Of a stretch of 64,000 bases of DNA, positions 43,720 to 52,822 are shown one piece after another. Under the pieces are notes generated by a model. It searched no databases. It had not been told where the DNA came from and saw only the letters and a list, made by a program, of their open reading frames with translations. Position numbers and translations under genes: made by a program. Source of the DNA: an uncultured Roseobacter sp. (GTDB lineage: Bacteria > Pseudomonadota > Alphaproteobacteria > Rhodobacterales > Rhodobacteraceae). Position 1 is the first letter of the stretch, and every line of letters begins with the position of its first letter. The stretch covers positions 434,001 through 498,000 of the forward strand of contig NZ_CANLQB010000003.1 in the NCBI RefSeq assembly GCF_947493125.1. Direction: 5' to 3'.

Positions 43720-45106
43720 GTCCCCAGAGATCGTACTCTCCCGCCTCATCGACCTCGACAGTGACGATATCGCCGACGGTCAGGCCCTCGGTGCCCTCGT
43801 CGATGAACAGGTTGCCGTCAATCTCCGGCGCATCGGCCTTGGTGCGGCAGGTGGCGATGCCGTCTTCATCGATGTCGTCGATGATCACCTCTTGCCGGGA
43901 CCCGACCTTTTGGGCCAGCTTATCCTCAGAAATGGCCTGCGCCTTTGCCATAAATCGATCCCAGCGATCTTGTTTCACATCCTCGGGCACATGGCCGGGC
44001 AGGGCGTTGGAGCGCGCGCCGGCGACGTTCTCGTATTGAAAGCATCCCACCCGGTCGAGCCGGGCTTCATCCATCCAGTCGAGCAGAGTCTGGAACTCGT
44101 CGTCCGTCTCGCCCGGATAGCCGACGATAAACGTCGAGCGCAGGGTCAGATCCGGGCAGATTTCCCGCCAGGCGGCGATCTCGTCCAGGGTCCTGGCGGC
44201 TGCGGCGGGCCGCGCCATGCGCCGCAGCACCGCCGGGTGCGCGTGCTGGAAGGGAATGTCGAGGTAGGGCAGCACAAGGCCTTCCGCCATGAGCGGGATC
44301 AGCTGGCGCACATGCGGATAGGGGTAGACGTAATGCAGGCGCACCCAAGCCCCCAGCTTGCCGAGATCGCGCGCCAGATCGGTGATATGCGCGCGGTGGT
44401 TGCGGTCTTCGGCGTGTTTGATATCGACCCCATAGGCGGAGGTGTCCTGGCTGATCACCAGCAGTTCCTTCACACCGCTGTCCACCAGTTTTTCCGCCTC
44501 GCGCAGCACCGCATGGGCAGGCCGGGACTGCAAACGCCCGCGCATATCGGGGATAATGCAGAACTTGCACTTGTGGTTACAACCCTCTGAAATCTTGAGA
44601 TAACTGAAGTGTCGCGGTGTGAGGCTGACGCCGGAGGCGGGCAGCAGATCGACGAAGGGGTCCGGATCGGGCGGGACGGCGGCATGCACCGCTTCGAGCA
44701 CCTGTTCATACTGATGCGGGCCCGTCACGGCGAGCACGGAGGGGTGCGCGCCGGTGATATACGCGGGCTCGGCCCCGAGACAGCCCGTCACGATCACGCG
44801 CCCGTTCTCCTGCAGCGCCTCACCGATGGCTGCGAGGCTTTCCGCCTTGGCGCTGTCGAGAAAGCCGCAGGTGTTCACGATCACCGCCTGCGCGCCCGCG
44901 TAATCGGGCGAGATGCCATAGCCTTCGGCGCGCAGCCGGGTCAGGATACGCTCGCTATCGACCAGCGCCTTGGGGCATCCGAGGGACACCATGCCGATGG
45001 TCGGCTGGCCGGGGCGCGCGGTGTCCCGCCCTGTCGCGTTCGGCGTGCGGTCCAGCCGCACCCCCGGTGCGAGATCGGGGCGCAGATTGGGTGGGTTTGT
45101 GCTCAT
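43706..45106 (-). CDS. rimO: Ribosomal protein S12 methylthiotransferase RimO
   Basis: 466 residues from ATG at 45106; the long in-frame N-terminal extension overlaps the AsmA gene and is not conserved. N-terminal cluster Cys44, Cys80 and Cys109 ([25 protein letters not shown]), radical-SAM CNHKCKFC (Cys176, 180, 183), and a C-terminal TRAM domain. It methylthiolates Asp of S12. [10 protein letters not shown] separates it from the MiaB paralogue. 66 bp from the divergent AsmA gene. Confidence 0.96.
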   Translation of the reverse strand: MSTNPPNLRPDLAPGVRLDRTPNATGRDTARPGQPTIGMVSLGCPKALVDSERILTRLRAEGYGISPDYAGAQAVIVNTCGFLDSAKAESLAAIGEALQENGRVIVTGCLGAEPAYITGAHPSVLAVTGPHQYEQVLEAVHAAVPPDPDPFVDLLPASGVSLTPRHFSYLKISEGCNHKCKFCIIPDMRGRLQSRPAHAVLREAEKLVDSGVKELLVISQDTSAYGVDIKHAEDRNHRAHITDLARDLGKLGAWVRLHYVYPYPHVRQLIPLMAEGLVLPYLDIPFQHAHPAVLRRMARPAAAARTLDEIAAWREICPDLTLRSTFIVGYPGETDDEFQTLLDWMDEARLDRVGCFQYENVAGARSNALPGHVPEDVKQDRWDRFMAKAQAISEDKLAQKVGSRQEVIIDDIDEDGIATCRTKADAPEIDGNLFIDEGTEGLTVGDIVTVEVDEAGEYDLWGRLRA

Positions 45107-45172
45107 GATCTGCGCTATAGTGGAAGTGAGGGGCCCGGAAAAGGGGCCGTGAGCAAAGGGCGAGGTGCGCTG

Positions 45173-47083
45173 ATGAAATGGGTTGTGCGACTGCTGGGTG
45201 TCGTGGTGGTGCTGATCGGGGTGGCGGTGGTCTCGGTGCTGTTCCTGCCCGCGGAGCGTGTGGCGAAGATCGCCGCGGATCAGCTGCGCGGGCTCACGGG
45301 GCGCGATGTGGCGATCACCGGGGATGTGTCGCTGACGCTCTGGCCGGTCTTGGGCGCACGCGTCGGCGGGCTGGAGGTCGGCAATGCGGAGTGGGCCAGC
45401 GACGGCCCGATGCTGCAGGCGACCAATACGGCGATTGGTGTCGATGCCATGGCGCTTCTGAGCGGTGACATCCGGATCACCAACATCGAAGCCGAGAGCC
45501 CCACCATTCGTCTTGAGCAAAAGGCTGACGGGCGGGCAAGCTGGCAGTTCACCGATGCCAGTGGCACGGCACAGATCGAGACCGAAACGGCGCCTGATCG
45601 CCCCGCGCGGTCGGTCAGCATTGAGCGGCTGCAGGTCACCGATGCAACGCTGATCTATGACGCTGAGGGCAGCGATCTGGTGTCTTACGAGGGTGTCGAC
45701 CTGTCGCTCGACTGGCCGGAGCGGCTGGGGCCTGCCGAGATCGCGGCGACCCTGCGCCCGACGGCGAACCCGGTGGAGGTGGCGGCGACCATCGACGGGT
45801 TTGCGGGCTTCATCACTGGCGAGACCCACACGCTGCGCGCGTCAATTGACACAGAAGCCGGGGCCATTGGCTTTGACGGGCGGGCGAGCACCGCCGGGGC
45901 TGTGGCTGGGGCGCTGACGGTGAAGACGGCGAACACGGGAGCGTTTCTGCAAGCGCTGGGGCTGCCTGGTGCAGATTTGCCGCCTGACCTCGGGCGCAGC
46001 ATTGATCTGTCGACCACGCTGACGCTGACGCCCGACCGGCAGTTGGCGCTGCGGGATCTGGTGGTAGGTCTCGGTGCCAACCGGGTCACCGGGGCGGCGG
46101 ATATAGGGCTCAATGGGGTGCCGCAGGTGAATGCGCAGCTCGATGTGGGTGATCTGGATCTGTCAGGCGGTGACGCATCGGCGTCGGGTGGCTCCGGCGG
46201 AGGGGGAGGCGGGTCCGCAGGCGGCGGTTGGCCCACCGACCCGATTGATGCCAGCGGGCTGGCGGCCTTCAACGGTGAGATCGCGCTGACGGCGCGGAGT
46301 ATTGATCTGGGGCAGTTCGATCTGGGAGCCACGCGGGCGCTCTTGCGCAATGAGACGTCGCGCATGGTCTTCGAGCTGCGCGAGGTGGCGGCCTATAGCG
46401 GCGGGGTCACGGGGGAATTCGTGATCAACAACCGCTCCGGCCTGTCGGTGGGCGGGCAGCTGGCGGCGACGGCCATCCAGATGCAGCCCTTGCTGGCTGA
46501 TGCGGCGGGGCTCGACCGGCTGACCGGGCAGGGGGAGGCGCGCCTGTCGTTTCTGGGCTCGGGCAATTCGGTCGATGCGATCATGAAATCGCTCTCGGGC
46601 GACGGATCCCTGCAGATCGGGCGCGGGACAATCCTGGGCATTGATCTGGACCGGTTGATGCGTTCGGGGGATACCTCGCCGGGCACCACGGTGTTCGACA
46701 GCCTCGGCGGGACCTGGACGATTGCGGGTGGTGTGCTGAGCAACCGCGATCTGCTGCTGCAGCTGGCGAATTACCGGGCAAGCGGCGAAGGCGTGGTGGG
46801 CCTGGGGGCGCAAACGGTGGATTATACCGTCACGCCGGTGGCGCTGCGCGCGAACAGCGGGCAGGGCGTGTCGATCCCCGTGCGGTTTGTGGGGCCTTGG
46901 TCGGACATCTCGATCCGGCCCGACGTGGAGGCGGCGCTGAAGGCCGAGGCGGATGCCAAGGTGGATGAGCTGGAGCAGAAGGCCAAGGAGAAGATCGGCG
47001 AGCGTTTGGGCATCTCCGGGGAGGAGGGCCAGTCGGTCGAAGATGCGGTGAAGGACCGGCTGTTGCGCAAGCTTTTCGACTGA
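45173..47083 (+). CDS. AsmA family envelope protein
   Basis: 636 residues from ATG at 45173. N-terminal membrane helix ([20 protein letters not shown]), then the AsmA chorein-like repeat start [18 protein letters not shown] and [16 protein letters not shown]-terminal half has [22 protein letters not shown] and [12 protein letters not shown] as in AsmA proteins, suggesting lipid transport or outer-membrane homeostasis. A Gly/Ser-rich linker (about residues 338-353) divides the protein. The last about 40 residues are a Lys/Glu-rich helix. A 75-bp hairpin repeat follows. Confidence 0.9.
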   Translation: MKWVVRLLGVVVVLIGVAVVSVLFLPAERVAKIAADQLRGLTGRDVAITGDVSLTLWPVLGARVGGLEVGNAEWASDGPMLQATNTAIGVDAMALLSGDIRITNIEAESPTIRLEQKADGRASWQFTDASGTAQIETETAPDRPARSVSIERLQVTDATLIYDAEGSDLVSYEGVDLSLDWPERLGPAEIAATLRPTANPVEVAATIDGFAGFITGETHTLRASIDTEAGAIGFDGRASTAGAVAGALTVKTANTGAFLQALGLPGADLPPDLGRSIDLSTTLTLTPDRQLALRDLVVGLGANRVTGAADIGLNGVPQVNAQLDVGDLDLSGGDASASGGSGGGGGGSAGGGWPTDPIDASGLAAFNGEIALTARSIDLGQFDLGATRALLRNETSRMVFELREVAAYSGGVTGEFVINNRSGLSVGGQLAATAIQMQPLLADAAGLDRLTGQGEARLSFLGSGNSVDAIMKSLSGDGSLQIGRGTILGIDLDRLMRSGDTSPGTTVFDSLGGTWTIAGGVLSNRDLLLQLANYRASGEGVVGLGAQTVDYTVTPVALRANSGQGVSIPVRFVGPWSDISIRPDVEAALKAEADAKVDELEQKAKEKIGERLGISGEEGQSVEDAVKDRLLRKLFD

Positions 47084-47100
47084 GCGCTGCTGTGACCCGG

Positions 47101-47175
47101 GGTGGCCTGAAAGCCCACCCCACCTGCCAGCCCAGAGGCCCGCCACCGGCAGGTGAGGTGGGCTTTCAGGCCACC
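47101..47175. repeat. 75-bp hairpin repeat, copy 2
   Basis: Same length and arms as 30440-30514 (GGTGGCCTGAAAGCCCACC / GGTGGGCTTTCAGGCCACC), with a different loop. Located between the convergent AsmA and kdsA genes. Spurious reading frames GGLKAH...VGFQAT across it are a by-product. Confidence 0.9.
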
Positions 47176-47187
47176 TCTCGTGACCGG

Positions 47188-48021
47188 TCAGAAGGTGAGC
47201 GGGCGCTCTTTCGCGAGCCGGTCGAAGGCCATCAGCGTATCGATGAGCTGGGGCATCTGCTCGAGGTAGATCATGTTGGGGCCGTCGCTGGGCGCATTGT
47301 CGGGGTCCTGATGGGTCTCGATGAAGACGGCGGCGACGCCCACAGCAACCGCGGCGCGGGCCATCACCGGGGCGAATTCGCGTTGGCCGCCGGAGGAGCC
47401 GCCGCGCCCACCGGGCTGTTGCACCGAATGGGTGGCGTCCATCACCACCGGGTAGCCGGTCTGCGCCATCTGCGGCAGCGCGCGCATGTCGGCCACGAGG
47501 GTGTTGTAGCCGAAGGTGGTGCCACGCTCGGTCAGCAGAATGCGGTGGTTGCCGGTGGACTCGATCTTGTCGACGATGTTCTCCATCTCCCACGGCGCCA
47601 GGAACTGGCCTTTCTTTACATTGATCGCGGCGCCGGTATTGCCGGCGGCGAGCAGCATGTCGGTCTGGCGGCACAGGAAGGCGGGGATCTGGATGATGTC
47701 CACGGCCTCGGCGGCCAGCGCGCATTGCGCCTCGGAATGCACATCGGTGATGACCGGCACGCCGTTGGCGTGGCCCACCGATTGCAGCACCTTCAACCCG
47801 TCGTCGATGCCGAGCCCGCGCGCGCCGTCGAGCGAGGTGCGGTTGGCCTTGTCGTAGGAGGCCTTGAAGACATATTGCGCACCAGCGGCGTCGCAGGCCT
47901 CTTTCATCCTGCCCGCGATCATCTGCGCGTGGTCTTCGCCTTCCAGCTGGCAGGGGCCGGCGATCACGGTCAGCGGGCGGTCATTGCCGATCGTCAGATC
48001 GGCGACGGACACATGGGTCAT
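47188..48021 (-). CDS. kdsA: 3-deoxy-8-phosphooctulonate (KDO-8-P) synthase
   Basis: 277 residues. IAGPCQLEGEDHA, VFKASYDKANRTSLDGARG (PEP/arabinose-5-phosphate site), DIIQIPAFLCRQTDML and LLTERGTTFGYNTLVADM match KdsA; DATHSVQQPGG is diagnostic versus DAHP synthase. Makes Kdo-8-phosphate for lipid A and capsule linker. It lies directly after the KpsE-type gene in the same direction, suggesting a capsule/Kdo context. Confidence 0.97.
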   Translation of the reverse strand: MTHVSVADLTIGNDRPLTVIAGPCQLEGEDHAQMIAGRMKEACDAAGAQYVFKASYDKANRTSLDGARGLGIDDGLKVLQSVGHANGVPVITDVHSEAQCALAAEAVDIIQIPAFLCRQTDMLLAAGNTGAAINVKKGQFLAPWEMENIVDKIESTGNHRILLTERGTTFGYNTLVADMRALPQMAQTGYPVVMDATHSVQQPGGRGGSSGGQREFAPVMARAAVAVGVAAVFIETHQDPDNAPSDGPNMIYLEQMPQLIDTLMAFDRLAKERPLTF

Positions 48022-48022
48022 A

Positions 48023-49675
48023 TCAGGAGGTCACCTGTTCTCGGAGGATGGACGCAGTCAGTGAGACCATCAGATATATACCGGCAAAGACGAGAAAGGC
48101 CACCAGGGTGTTTTCGAATTTGCGCGGATAGCTCGGTTCCTCCGAAGGGACGGGTTTCACGCTCACGGTGAGATACCGGACCTGGCGGTTCGCCTCCATC
48201 CGGGTCTGCTCCATCTGTTGCAGCGCCGATTGCAGCAGCATGTCGCGCGTGGCGAGGTCGGCCTGCGCCATCTGGATGCGGACGTTGAGCTGCGCCAGTG
48301 AGTTCTCGCCCTGGCTGGCATCGGTCATGCGCGCATTCAACTCGTCCAGCTGGTCGTTGAGCCGCCGCACATCGCCGCGCGCGCCATCGACCCGGCTCTG
48401 GTTCGGGCGGGCATTGTCGAGAAGTGCCGCCAGTTCCAGCTCCTTCTCCAGCAGCAACAGTTCCACCTGATTGATCTGGGCGCGCAGGCCCGCGATCACC
48501 GCCTCGGGATCGAGCGTGTCGCCCTGCAGCTGCAGCGTCACGAGCGCCTCCTGCGCCTGGCGCCGTTCGGCGGCAGCGTTTTCAAAGCTCTCCTGCGCAT
48601 CGGACATCTGGTCGTCGCGCTTTTCCGCGCTGAGCGAGTTGACCCGCTCTTCGGCATAGCCGATGAGCGCGCGGCTGATATTGGCGCTGACGCCCGGGTC
48701 GGCGGCGATGACCTCCATGCGCAACACACCTTCGGTCGGGTCATAGCCGACCTTCACGTTCTTCTGGTAGGTGCGGTAGGCCTGTTCGTTCGAGGGATCG
48801 GCGGTGAGCCGCTGGATCGGGTCGATGCTGTCCTGCGTGAAGTGGGATTTGAAGCCCACCTCGTCATCGAGGCGCAGCATCGCATCTTTGGACTGCAGGT
48901 AGGACTGCACCGCGATGCTGTCCTGTGAGGTGGCGAACTGGGTGCCCGAGAGCAGCCCGCCGAGGCCGCTGCCCGAGCCTGCGCTGTCGGCCTGCAGGAT
49001 CAGGAATTCCGACTTTGTCGCATACATCGGCGTGGCCACCGCGTAGAAGTACCAGCCCGCCAGAATTGTCGGCAGGAAGACGAAAAAGCTCAGCCGGGTG
49101 AGCAGCATCGCCAGTTTGCGCCGCCTGCGGCGGGTGATGTCCTGCTGGATCTCGGAGATCTGACGGTCGCGCAGCTCCGCAGGGCTGAGGTGCTCGGTGG
49201 CGGGCAGCGTTTCGCGGTCGAGCGGCGTGGTCTGGGGCAGCTGGATGCGCCCGGCCTGCGCGCCGATCTCGCCGCCGGCCGACCCGCCGCTTGCGGGGTC
49301 GCCCGGGTTTTTCGGCACCACCAGTTCCAGCATGTTGGACCGCTGGAAGGGGTCGATCCCGCGCTGACGCAGGAGGCGCACGGCATCGAAATCCGAGGTG
49401 GGCTCGAGCCCGTTCTTATGCGCCACGCGGCGGGCCATGCGCAGCTGCCGGCCGGTCAGGCCCTCCTTCCGGATGGTGTCGAGCTCGGTGCGGGCGGCGT
49501 CTGGCCCCCGGGTGTCGCCGGTGTCGCGGGGCGGCTCTTGGCGGGACGGCGCGGCCTTGGCGGGCGCCTCCGTCCGGGGCGCCTCCGCCCGGTCGGCGGG
49601 CTTTTTGTCCGTCGCACCCGAGGCCTGGCCCGCGCGTTTGATGCGGAACCTCCTAGCTGTCGGTTTCGTAGTCAT
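48023..49675 (-). CDS. Capsule polysaccharide export inner-membrane protein (KpsE/Wzz-type)
   Basis: 550 residues. The Lys/Arg/Pro/Ala-rich N-terminus (about 1-180) is cytoplasmic; a first transmembrane helix near 195-215 (LLTRLSFFVFLPTILAGWYFY), a periplasmic domain with long coiled-coil helices (AAERRQAQEALVTLQLQG, ELNARMTDASQGENSLAQL), and a C-terminal helix (FENTLVAFLVFAGIYLMVSL). This is the polysaccharide co-polymerase type 3 layout of KpsE/RkpR. Start overlaps kpsT-type gene end by 23 nt. No matching kpsM permease is in the window. Confidence 0.86.
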   Translation of the reverse strand: MTTKPTARRFRIKRAGQASGATDKKPADRAEAPRTEAPAKAAPSRQEPPRDTGDTRGPDAARTELDTIRKEGLTGRQLRMARRVAHKNGLEPTSDFDAVRLLRQRGIDPFQRSNMLELVVPKNPGDPASGGSAGGEIGAQAGRIQLPQTTPLDRETLPATEHLSPAELRDRQISEIQQDITRRRRRKLAMLLTRLSFFVFLPTILAGWYFYAVATPMYATKSEFLILQADSAGSGSGLGGLLSGTQFATSQDSIAVQSYLQSKDAMLRLDDEVGFKSHFTQDSIDPIQRLTADPSNEQAYRTYQKNVKVGYDPTEGVLRMEVIAADPGVSANISRALIGYAEERVNSLSAEKRDDQMSDAQESFENAAAERRQAQEALVTLQLQGDTLDPEAVIAGLRAQINQVELLLLEKELELAALLDNARPNQSRVDGARGDVRRLNDQLDELNARMTDASQGENSLAQLNVRIQMAQADLATRDMLLQSALQQMEQTRMEANRQVRYLTVSVKPVPSEEPSYPRKFENTLVAFLVFAGIYLMVSLTASILREQVTS

Positions 49676-50312
49676 AAAGCCGCTTCGCTTCTTCCAATGT
49701 GTCGAACATATGCACCTTGCCGTTCAGCATGACGGCGGCGGAGCGGGCGAACTTCTCCAGCGTCCGGGCCTGGTGCGATACGATAATGATGGTGGTGGTG
49801 CGCAGGCGTTCCTGCAGGATTTCACCGGCCTTGCGGTTAAACTCCACATCCGTGGTTCCGGGCATGCCCTCGTCGATGAGGTACATGTCGAAGTCGAGTG
49901 CCAGCATCAGCGCGAAGGAGAACCGCGAGCGCATGCCGGCGGAATAGGTGCCGATGGGCTGGTCGAAGTATTCACCCAGACCGCAGAGCCAGCGGCAGAA
50001 GCTTTCCACATAGTCGGGATCGAGCCCGTAGAGCCGCGCGATGTAGCGCGCGTTCTCCATCGCCGAGACCTTGTTGACCACGCCGCCCATGAACCCCAGC
50101 GGAAAGGAGATGTTGCAGCCGCGGCGGATCTCGCCCTCATCCGGTTTCTCGAGCCCGGCGATCATGTTGATTAGCGTCGTCTTGCCGGTGCCGTTTGGCG
50201 CCAGCACGCCGAGTGAATTGCCCAGCTCGACCTTGAACGAGACACGGTCGAGGATCACCTTGTGCTGGGATCCCGTCCAAAAAGACTTCGACACGTTCTC
50301 GAAAGACAGCAT
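49653..50312 (-). CDS. Capsule polysaccharide export ATP-binding protein (KpsT-type)
   Basis: 219 residues, length of KpsT. Walker A LAPNGTGKTTLI (about 36-47), signature YSAGMRSRFSFAL and Walker B MYLIDEGMPG; the DEGMPGTTD variant of the D-loop is typical of polysaccharide-export ATPases. Would drive a KpsM-type permease encoded elsewhere. AT-rich region 50395-50425 is the likely promoter. Confidence 0.9.
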   Translation of the reverse strand: MLSFENVSKSFWTGSQHKVILDRVSFKVELGNSLGVLAPNGTGKTTLINMIAGLEKPDEGEIRRGCNISFPLGFMGGVVNKVSAMENARYIARLYGLDPDYVESFCRWLCGLGEYFDQPIGTYSAGMRSRFSFALMLALDFDMYLIDEGMPGTTDVEFNRKAGEILQERLRTTTIIIVSHQARTLEKFARSAAVMLNGKVHMFDTLEEAKRLYDYETDS

Positions 50313-50552
50313 CTGCGCTCCGGTTGCTTCGACCCCGACAGGGTTTTCCAGGCCTGGGTTCTGGGTGTCTCAGCGGAATATTTTACCGCCCTCGGCATAA
50401 TTATGTCTTAATTGGAAACAAAAGCACAACATGCACGGGGCGGCTGGGGCGCGGACAAGGGCAGAAACTTGCCGTTCTGCCACAGATGTCATGGCGCCAG
50501 GAGGCTGGAAGAGGGGTGTTTCAACCCCGGCGGGAGCTTGTTGCGGTGGCGC

Positions 50553-51581
50553 CTATGCCATGCTCTGCCAGGCGAGCCCGGCCAGCACCGCACCGATCAG
50601 CGCGTAGGTCAGATAGGCGGCGAAGACGCGCGGTTTGACCAGCGCCCAGACCGCGATGGCGGCGGGAATGCTGCTGACCCCCCCGGCGATGACGAAGGAC
50701 ATGGCGGCCCCCGGTGCCATACCTTGCGCCAGCAGCGCATCGACGAGTGGGACCGCGGCATAGCCGTTGAGATAAGCCGGGGCACCGACGAGCGCGCCGA
50801 GGAAGATGGGCCAGACACCGGTGCCGCCGAGCAGCCCTGCAATCAGCTCCGCCGGGACATAAGCGAGCATCATGGCTTCGATCACATAGGCGAGCGTGAG
50901 CCATTTCAGCAGGAAGACGGCGTTTTCGACCCCGGTGTCGCGGAAGGTGCGGCGGCGGGCGTCGTCCTGCCAGAAGCGCCAGACGGGCGCGCCGCTGAAG
51001 GGCTTTTGCGCGCCACAGCAGCCGCCCACGGCGGGGCGCGCGCGCAGCGGGTCGGTGAAGACGGGGGTCTTGGCGAAGAGCAGAGTGCCGAAGCCGCCCA
51101 GCAGGCCGAGCGCGACCGCGAAGGCGGCCTTGGCCACCGCGAATTCCCACCCCAGCGTGCCGGAGGTGATAGCGAACATCGCCGGGTCCATCAGCGGGGA
51201 GGCCAGCCAGAAGGCCATGACCGCGCTCAGCGGTGCGCCGACGGCCAGCAGTGCGGCGATGAAGGGGATGACTTCACAGCTGCAGAAGGGGGAGAGGCCG
51301 CCGAGCAGCGCGGCCATCACGATCATCCGGGCGGGATTGCCGGAAAAGGCGCGGGCGAGCAGGGTCTCGGCCCCGCTGGCCTTGAGATAGGCCACGGCGC
51401 CGACCGCGAAGAGGATGAAGGGCGCCGTATGCAGCAAGGCGTTGGCGGCGAAGACCACGGTGGGCCAGAGCTGGGGCAGGTCGAAGACTGCGATCAGCAC
51501 CAGCAGCAGGATGGCGGCACCCCAGGCGCCCGGCTTGGGCAGCCTGCGGGGGGACGGCGCGCTTTGGGTGGTCTCAGCCAT
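50553..51581 (-). CDS. DUF318-type permease (ArsP-like)
   Basis: 342 residues from ATG at 51581 (GGAGA RBS; overlaps the ArsR stop by 8 nt). About eight to ten helices. GGLSPFCSCEVIPFIAALLA (CSC motif) and the second-repeat LGALVGAPAYLNGYAAVPLV fit DUF318/ArsP permeases, several of which export methylated arsenicals; others are redox-linked permeases of unknown substrate. The central GGCCGAQKPFSG loop has extra vicinal Cys. Co-transcribed with the ArsR gene. Confidence 0.88.
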   Translation of the reverse strand: MAETTQSAPSPRRLPKPGAWGAAILLLVLIAVFDLPQLWPTVVFAANALLHTAPFILFAVGAVAYLKASGAETLLARAFSGNPARMIVMAALLGGLSPFCSCEVIPFIAALLAVGAPLSAVMAFWLASPLMDPAMFAITSGTLGWEFAVAKAAFAVALGLLGGFGTLLFAKTPVFTDPLRARPAVGGCCGAQKPFSGAPVWRFWQDDARRRTFRDTGVENAVFLLKWLTLAYVIEAMMLAYVPAELIAGLLGGTGVWPIFLGALVGAPAYLNGYAAVPLVDALLAQGMAPGAAMSFVIAGGVSSIPAAIAVWALVKPRVFAAYLTYALIGAVLAGLAWQSMA

Positions 51582-51915
51582 GGTCGTGGTCTCCGTTTGG
51601 CGCGACGCTGTCGGCGCAGCATTCATTGAGCAGGAAGTCCGAGAGCGCCTGCACGTCTTTATAGGCGACCGCAGCGCAGATGACGCTGCGCCCCTGTTTG
51701 GCCTGGGTGACGAGCCCGGCGGAGGCGAGGATCTTCATATGGTGGGTGAGTGTCGAGCCAGTGACCCCGGAGCGCGCGCCCAGCTCGCCGATGCTCAGCC
51801 CCTCCGGCCCGGCGCGCACCAGGGTGCGCAGCACGCCGAGCCGCTGTTCGGAGCCGAGGGCCGCAAACTGAGCGGCGGCGACGGTGAGATCGGGTGGGGT
51901 CGATGACATTTCCAT
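51574..51915 (-). CDS. ArsR family transcriptional repressor
   Basis: 113 residues. Winged HTH: LGSEQRLGVLRTLVRAG, LSIGELGARSGVTGSTLTHHMKILASAGLV. C-terminal ALSDFLLNECCADSV contains a vicinal Cys pair and the tail GDHDHG is His/Asp-rich, so metal or metalloid sensing is plausible. Autoregulated permease operon is suggested by the perfect palindrome at 51953-51980, 38 bp before the start. Confidence 0.92.
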   Translation of the reverse strand: MEMSSTPPDLTVAAAQFAALGSEQRLGVLRTLVRAGPEGLSIGELGARSGVTGSTLTHHMKILASAGLVTQAKQGRSVICAAVAYKDVQALSDFLLNECCADSVAPNGDHDHG

Positions 51916-51952
51916 GATTCTAGAAATATGAAATGCTCAGGGCGCGTGCAAG

Positions 51953-51980
51953 CTTTATTTCGATAATTATCGAAATAAAG
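51953..51980. promoter_or_regulatory. 28-bp perfect palindrome, probable ArsR operator
   Basis: CTTTATTTCGATAA and its exact reverse complement meet at 51966/51967, giving a 28-bp palindrome in an otherwise GC-rich region. AT-rich ATTTCGATAATTATCGAAAT cores resemble known ArsR-family operators. Lies 38-65 bp upstream of the ArsR start and would overlap its promoter. The remaining about 150 bp to the PPOX gene holds nothing recognisable. Confidence 0.85.
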
Positions 51981-52129
51981 GTGATCGACCGCCGTGCCGT
52001 TTGGGGGGGGGCAGGCCCTGGACCGCGTGAGGGTGGGGAGCCTCTGGTGGGGGCGGACAGAGCCGTTCACGCGCCGCGCGTCAGGTTTGCGGGCGGGCCT
52101 GTCTGGGCCGCCCGGTCGGGCGCGCGGGG

Positions 52130-52795
52130 TCAGGAGGTGCCCTGCGTCACCTTCTCCAGATATTCCTCTTCGGTGATGGTGCCGCCTTCCTGCGCGGCGC
52201 GGCCCTGATCGTCGGGGTGCAGGAAGGGCTGGATCGGCTCAATACGTTTCCAGGCGGGATAGGGCTGGTTGCCCGCGCTGTCCGGCACGTAGGGCGAGGT
52301 CTCGACGCGGGTGTGTTTGTGGATGTAGCGCGCGCAGTTCTGGAACACCACGTCCACGGCCACATCCACCACCATATTGGCGCCGGGAAACTGTGCGACC
52401 CTCTCGGGATCGCGGGTGAGCGTGGCGGTGCCCTGGACGCGGATGCGCCAGGGTGTGACCATGTCGATGAAGAGCATCCCGACCTTGGCCGCCTCGTCAA
52501 TGTTGCCCATGGAGAGCCACATGCCGTTGCCGTCGTAATTCGGAAAGATCAGCCGGTTCGGCGAGAGCACTTTCACAAAGCCCACGTCGCCGCCCTTGTA
52601 GGAGACGGTGGGCTCGCCCTTGCCGTTCACCGTGGAGAGAAAGAAATAGTCGCGGTTGCGGATGTAGTCGGTGTGGATCTCCTCCAGCGCGTCGCGGACG
52701 ATGGCGTGCACGACCACCTCGGACAGGCCTTCGTGTTTGCCTTCCTTTTGCAGGGCGCGCTGGGCGGGGGTGTAGAACTCATCAGGGGTCGGCAT
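52130..52795 (-). CDS. Pyridoxamine 5'-phosphate oxidase-like flavin-fold protein
   Basis: 221 residues. RDYFFLSTVNGKGEPTVSYKG followed by FPNYDGNGMWLSMGN and GMLFIDMVTPWRIRVQGTA is the FMN-binding split-barrel of the PPOX superfamily. The long C-terminal part (YIHKHTRVETSPYVPDSAGN) is typical of a subgroup of unknown function. The nitrilase gene lies 27 bp upstream on the same strand; possibly an operon. Confidence 0.85.
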   Translation of the reverse strand: MPTPDEFYTPAQRALQKEGKHEGLSEVVVHAIVRDALEEIHTDYIRNRDYFFLSTVNGKGEPTVSYKGGDVGFVKVLSPNRLIFPNYDGNGMWLSMGNIDEAAKVGMLFIDMVTPWRIRVQGTATLTRDPERVAQFPGANMVVDVAVDVVFQNCARYIHKHTRVETSPYVPDSAGNQPYPAWKRIEPIQPFLHPDDQGRAAQEGGTITEEEYLEKVTQGTS

Positions 52796-52822
52796 CTCTG
52801 GGCTCCGGGGTTGGGGGCGCGT

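Noticed and set aside
45107-45829. Extended N-terminus of rimO
   Set aside because: Extension is opposite the AsmA gene start and lies outside the conserved RimO sequence.
50412-51629. 405-codon plus-strand frame opposite the DUF318 permease
   Set aside because: Glu/Gly/Asp-rich antisense product; the permease on the minus strand has clear family motifs and an ArsR partner.
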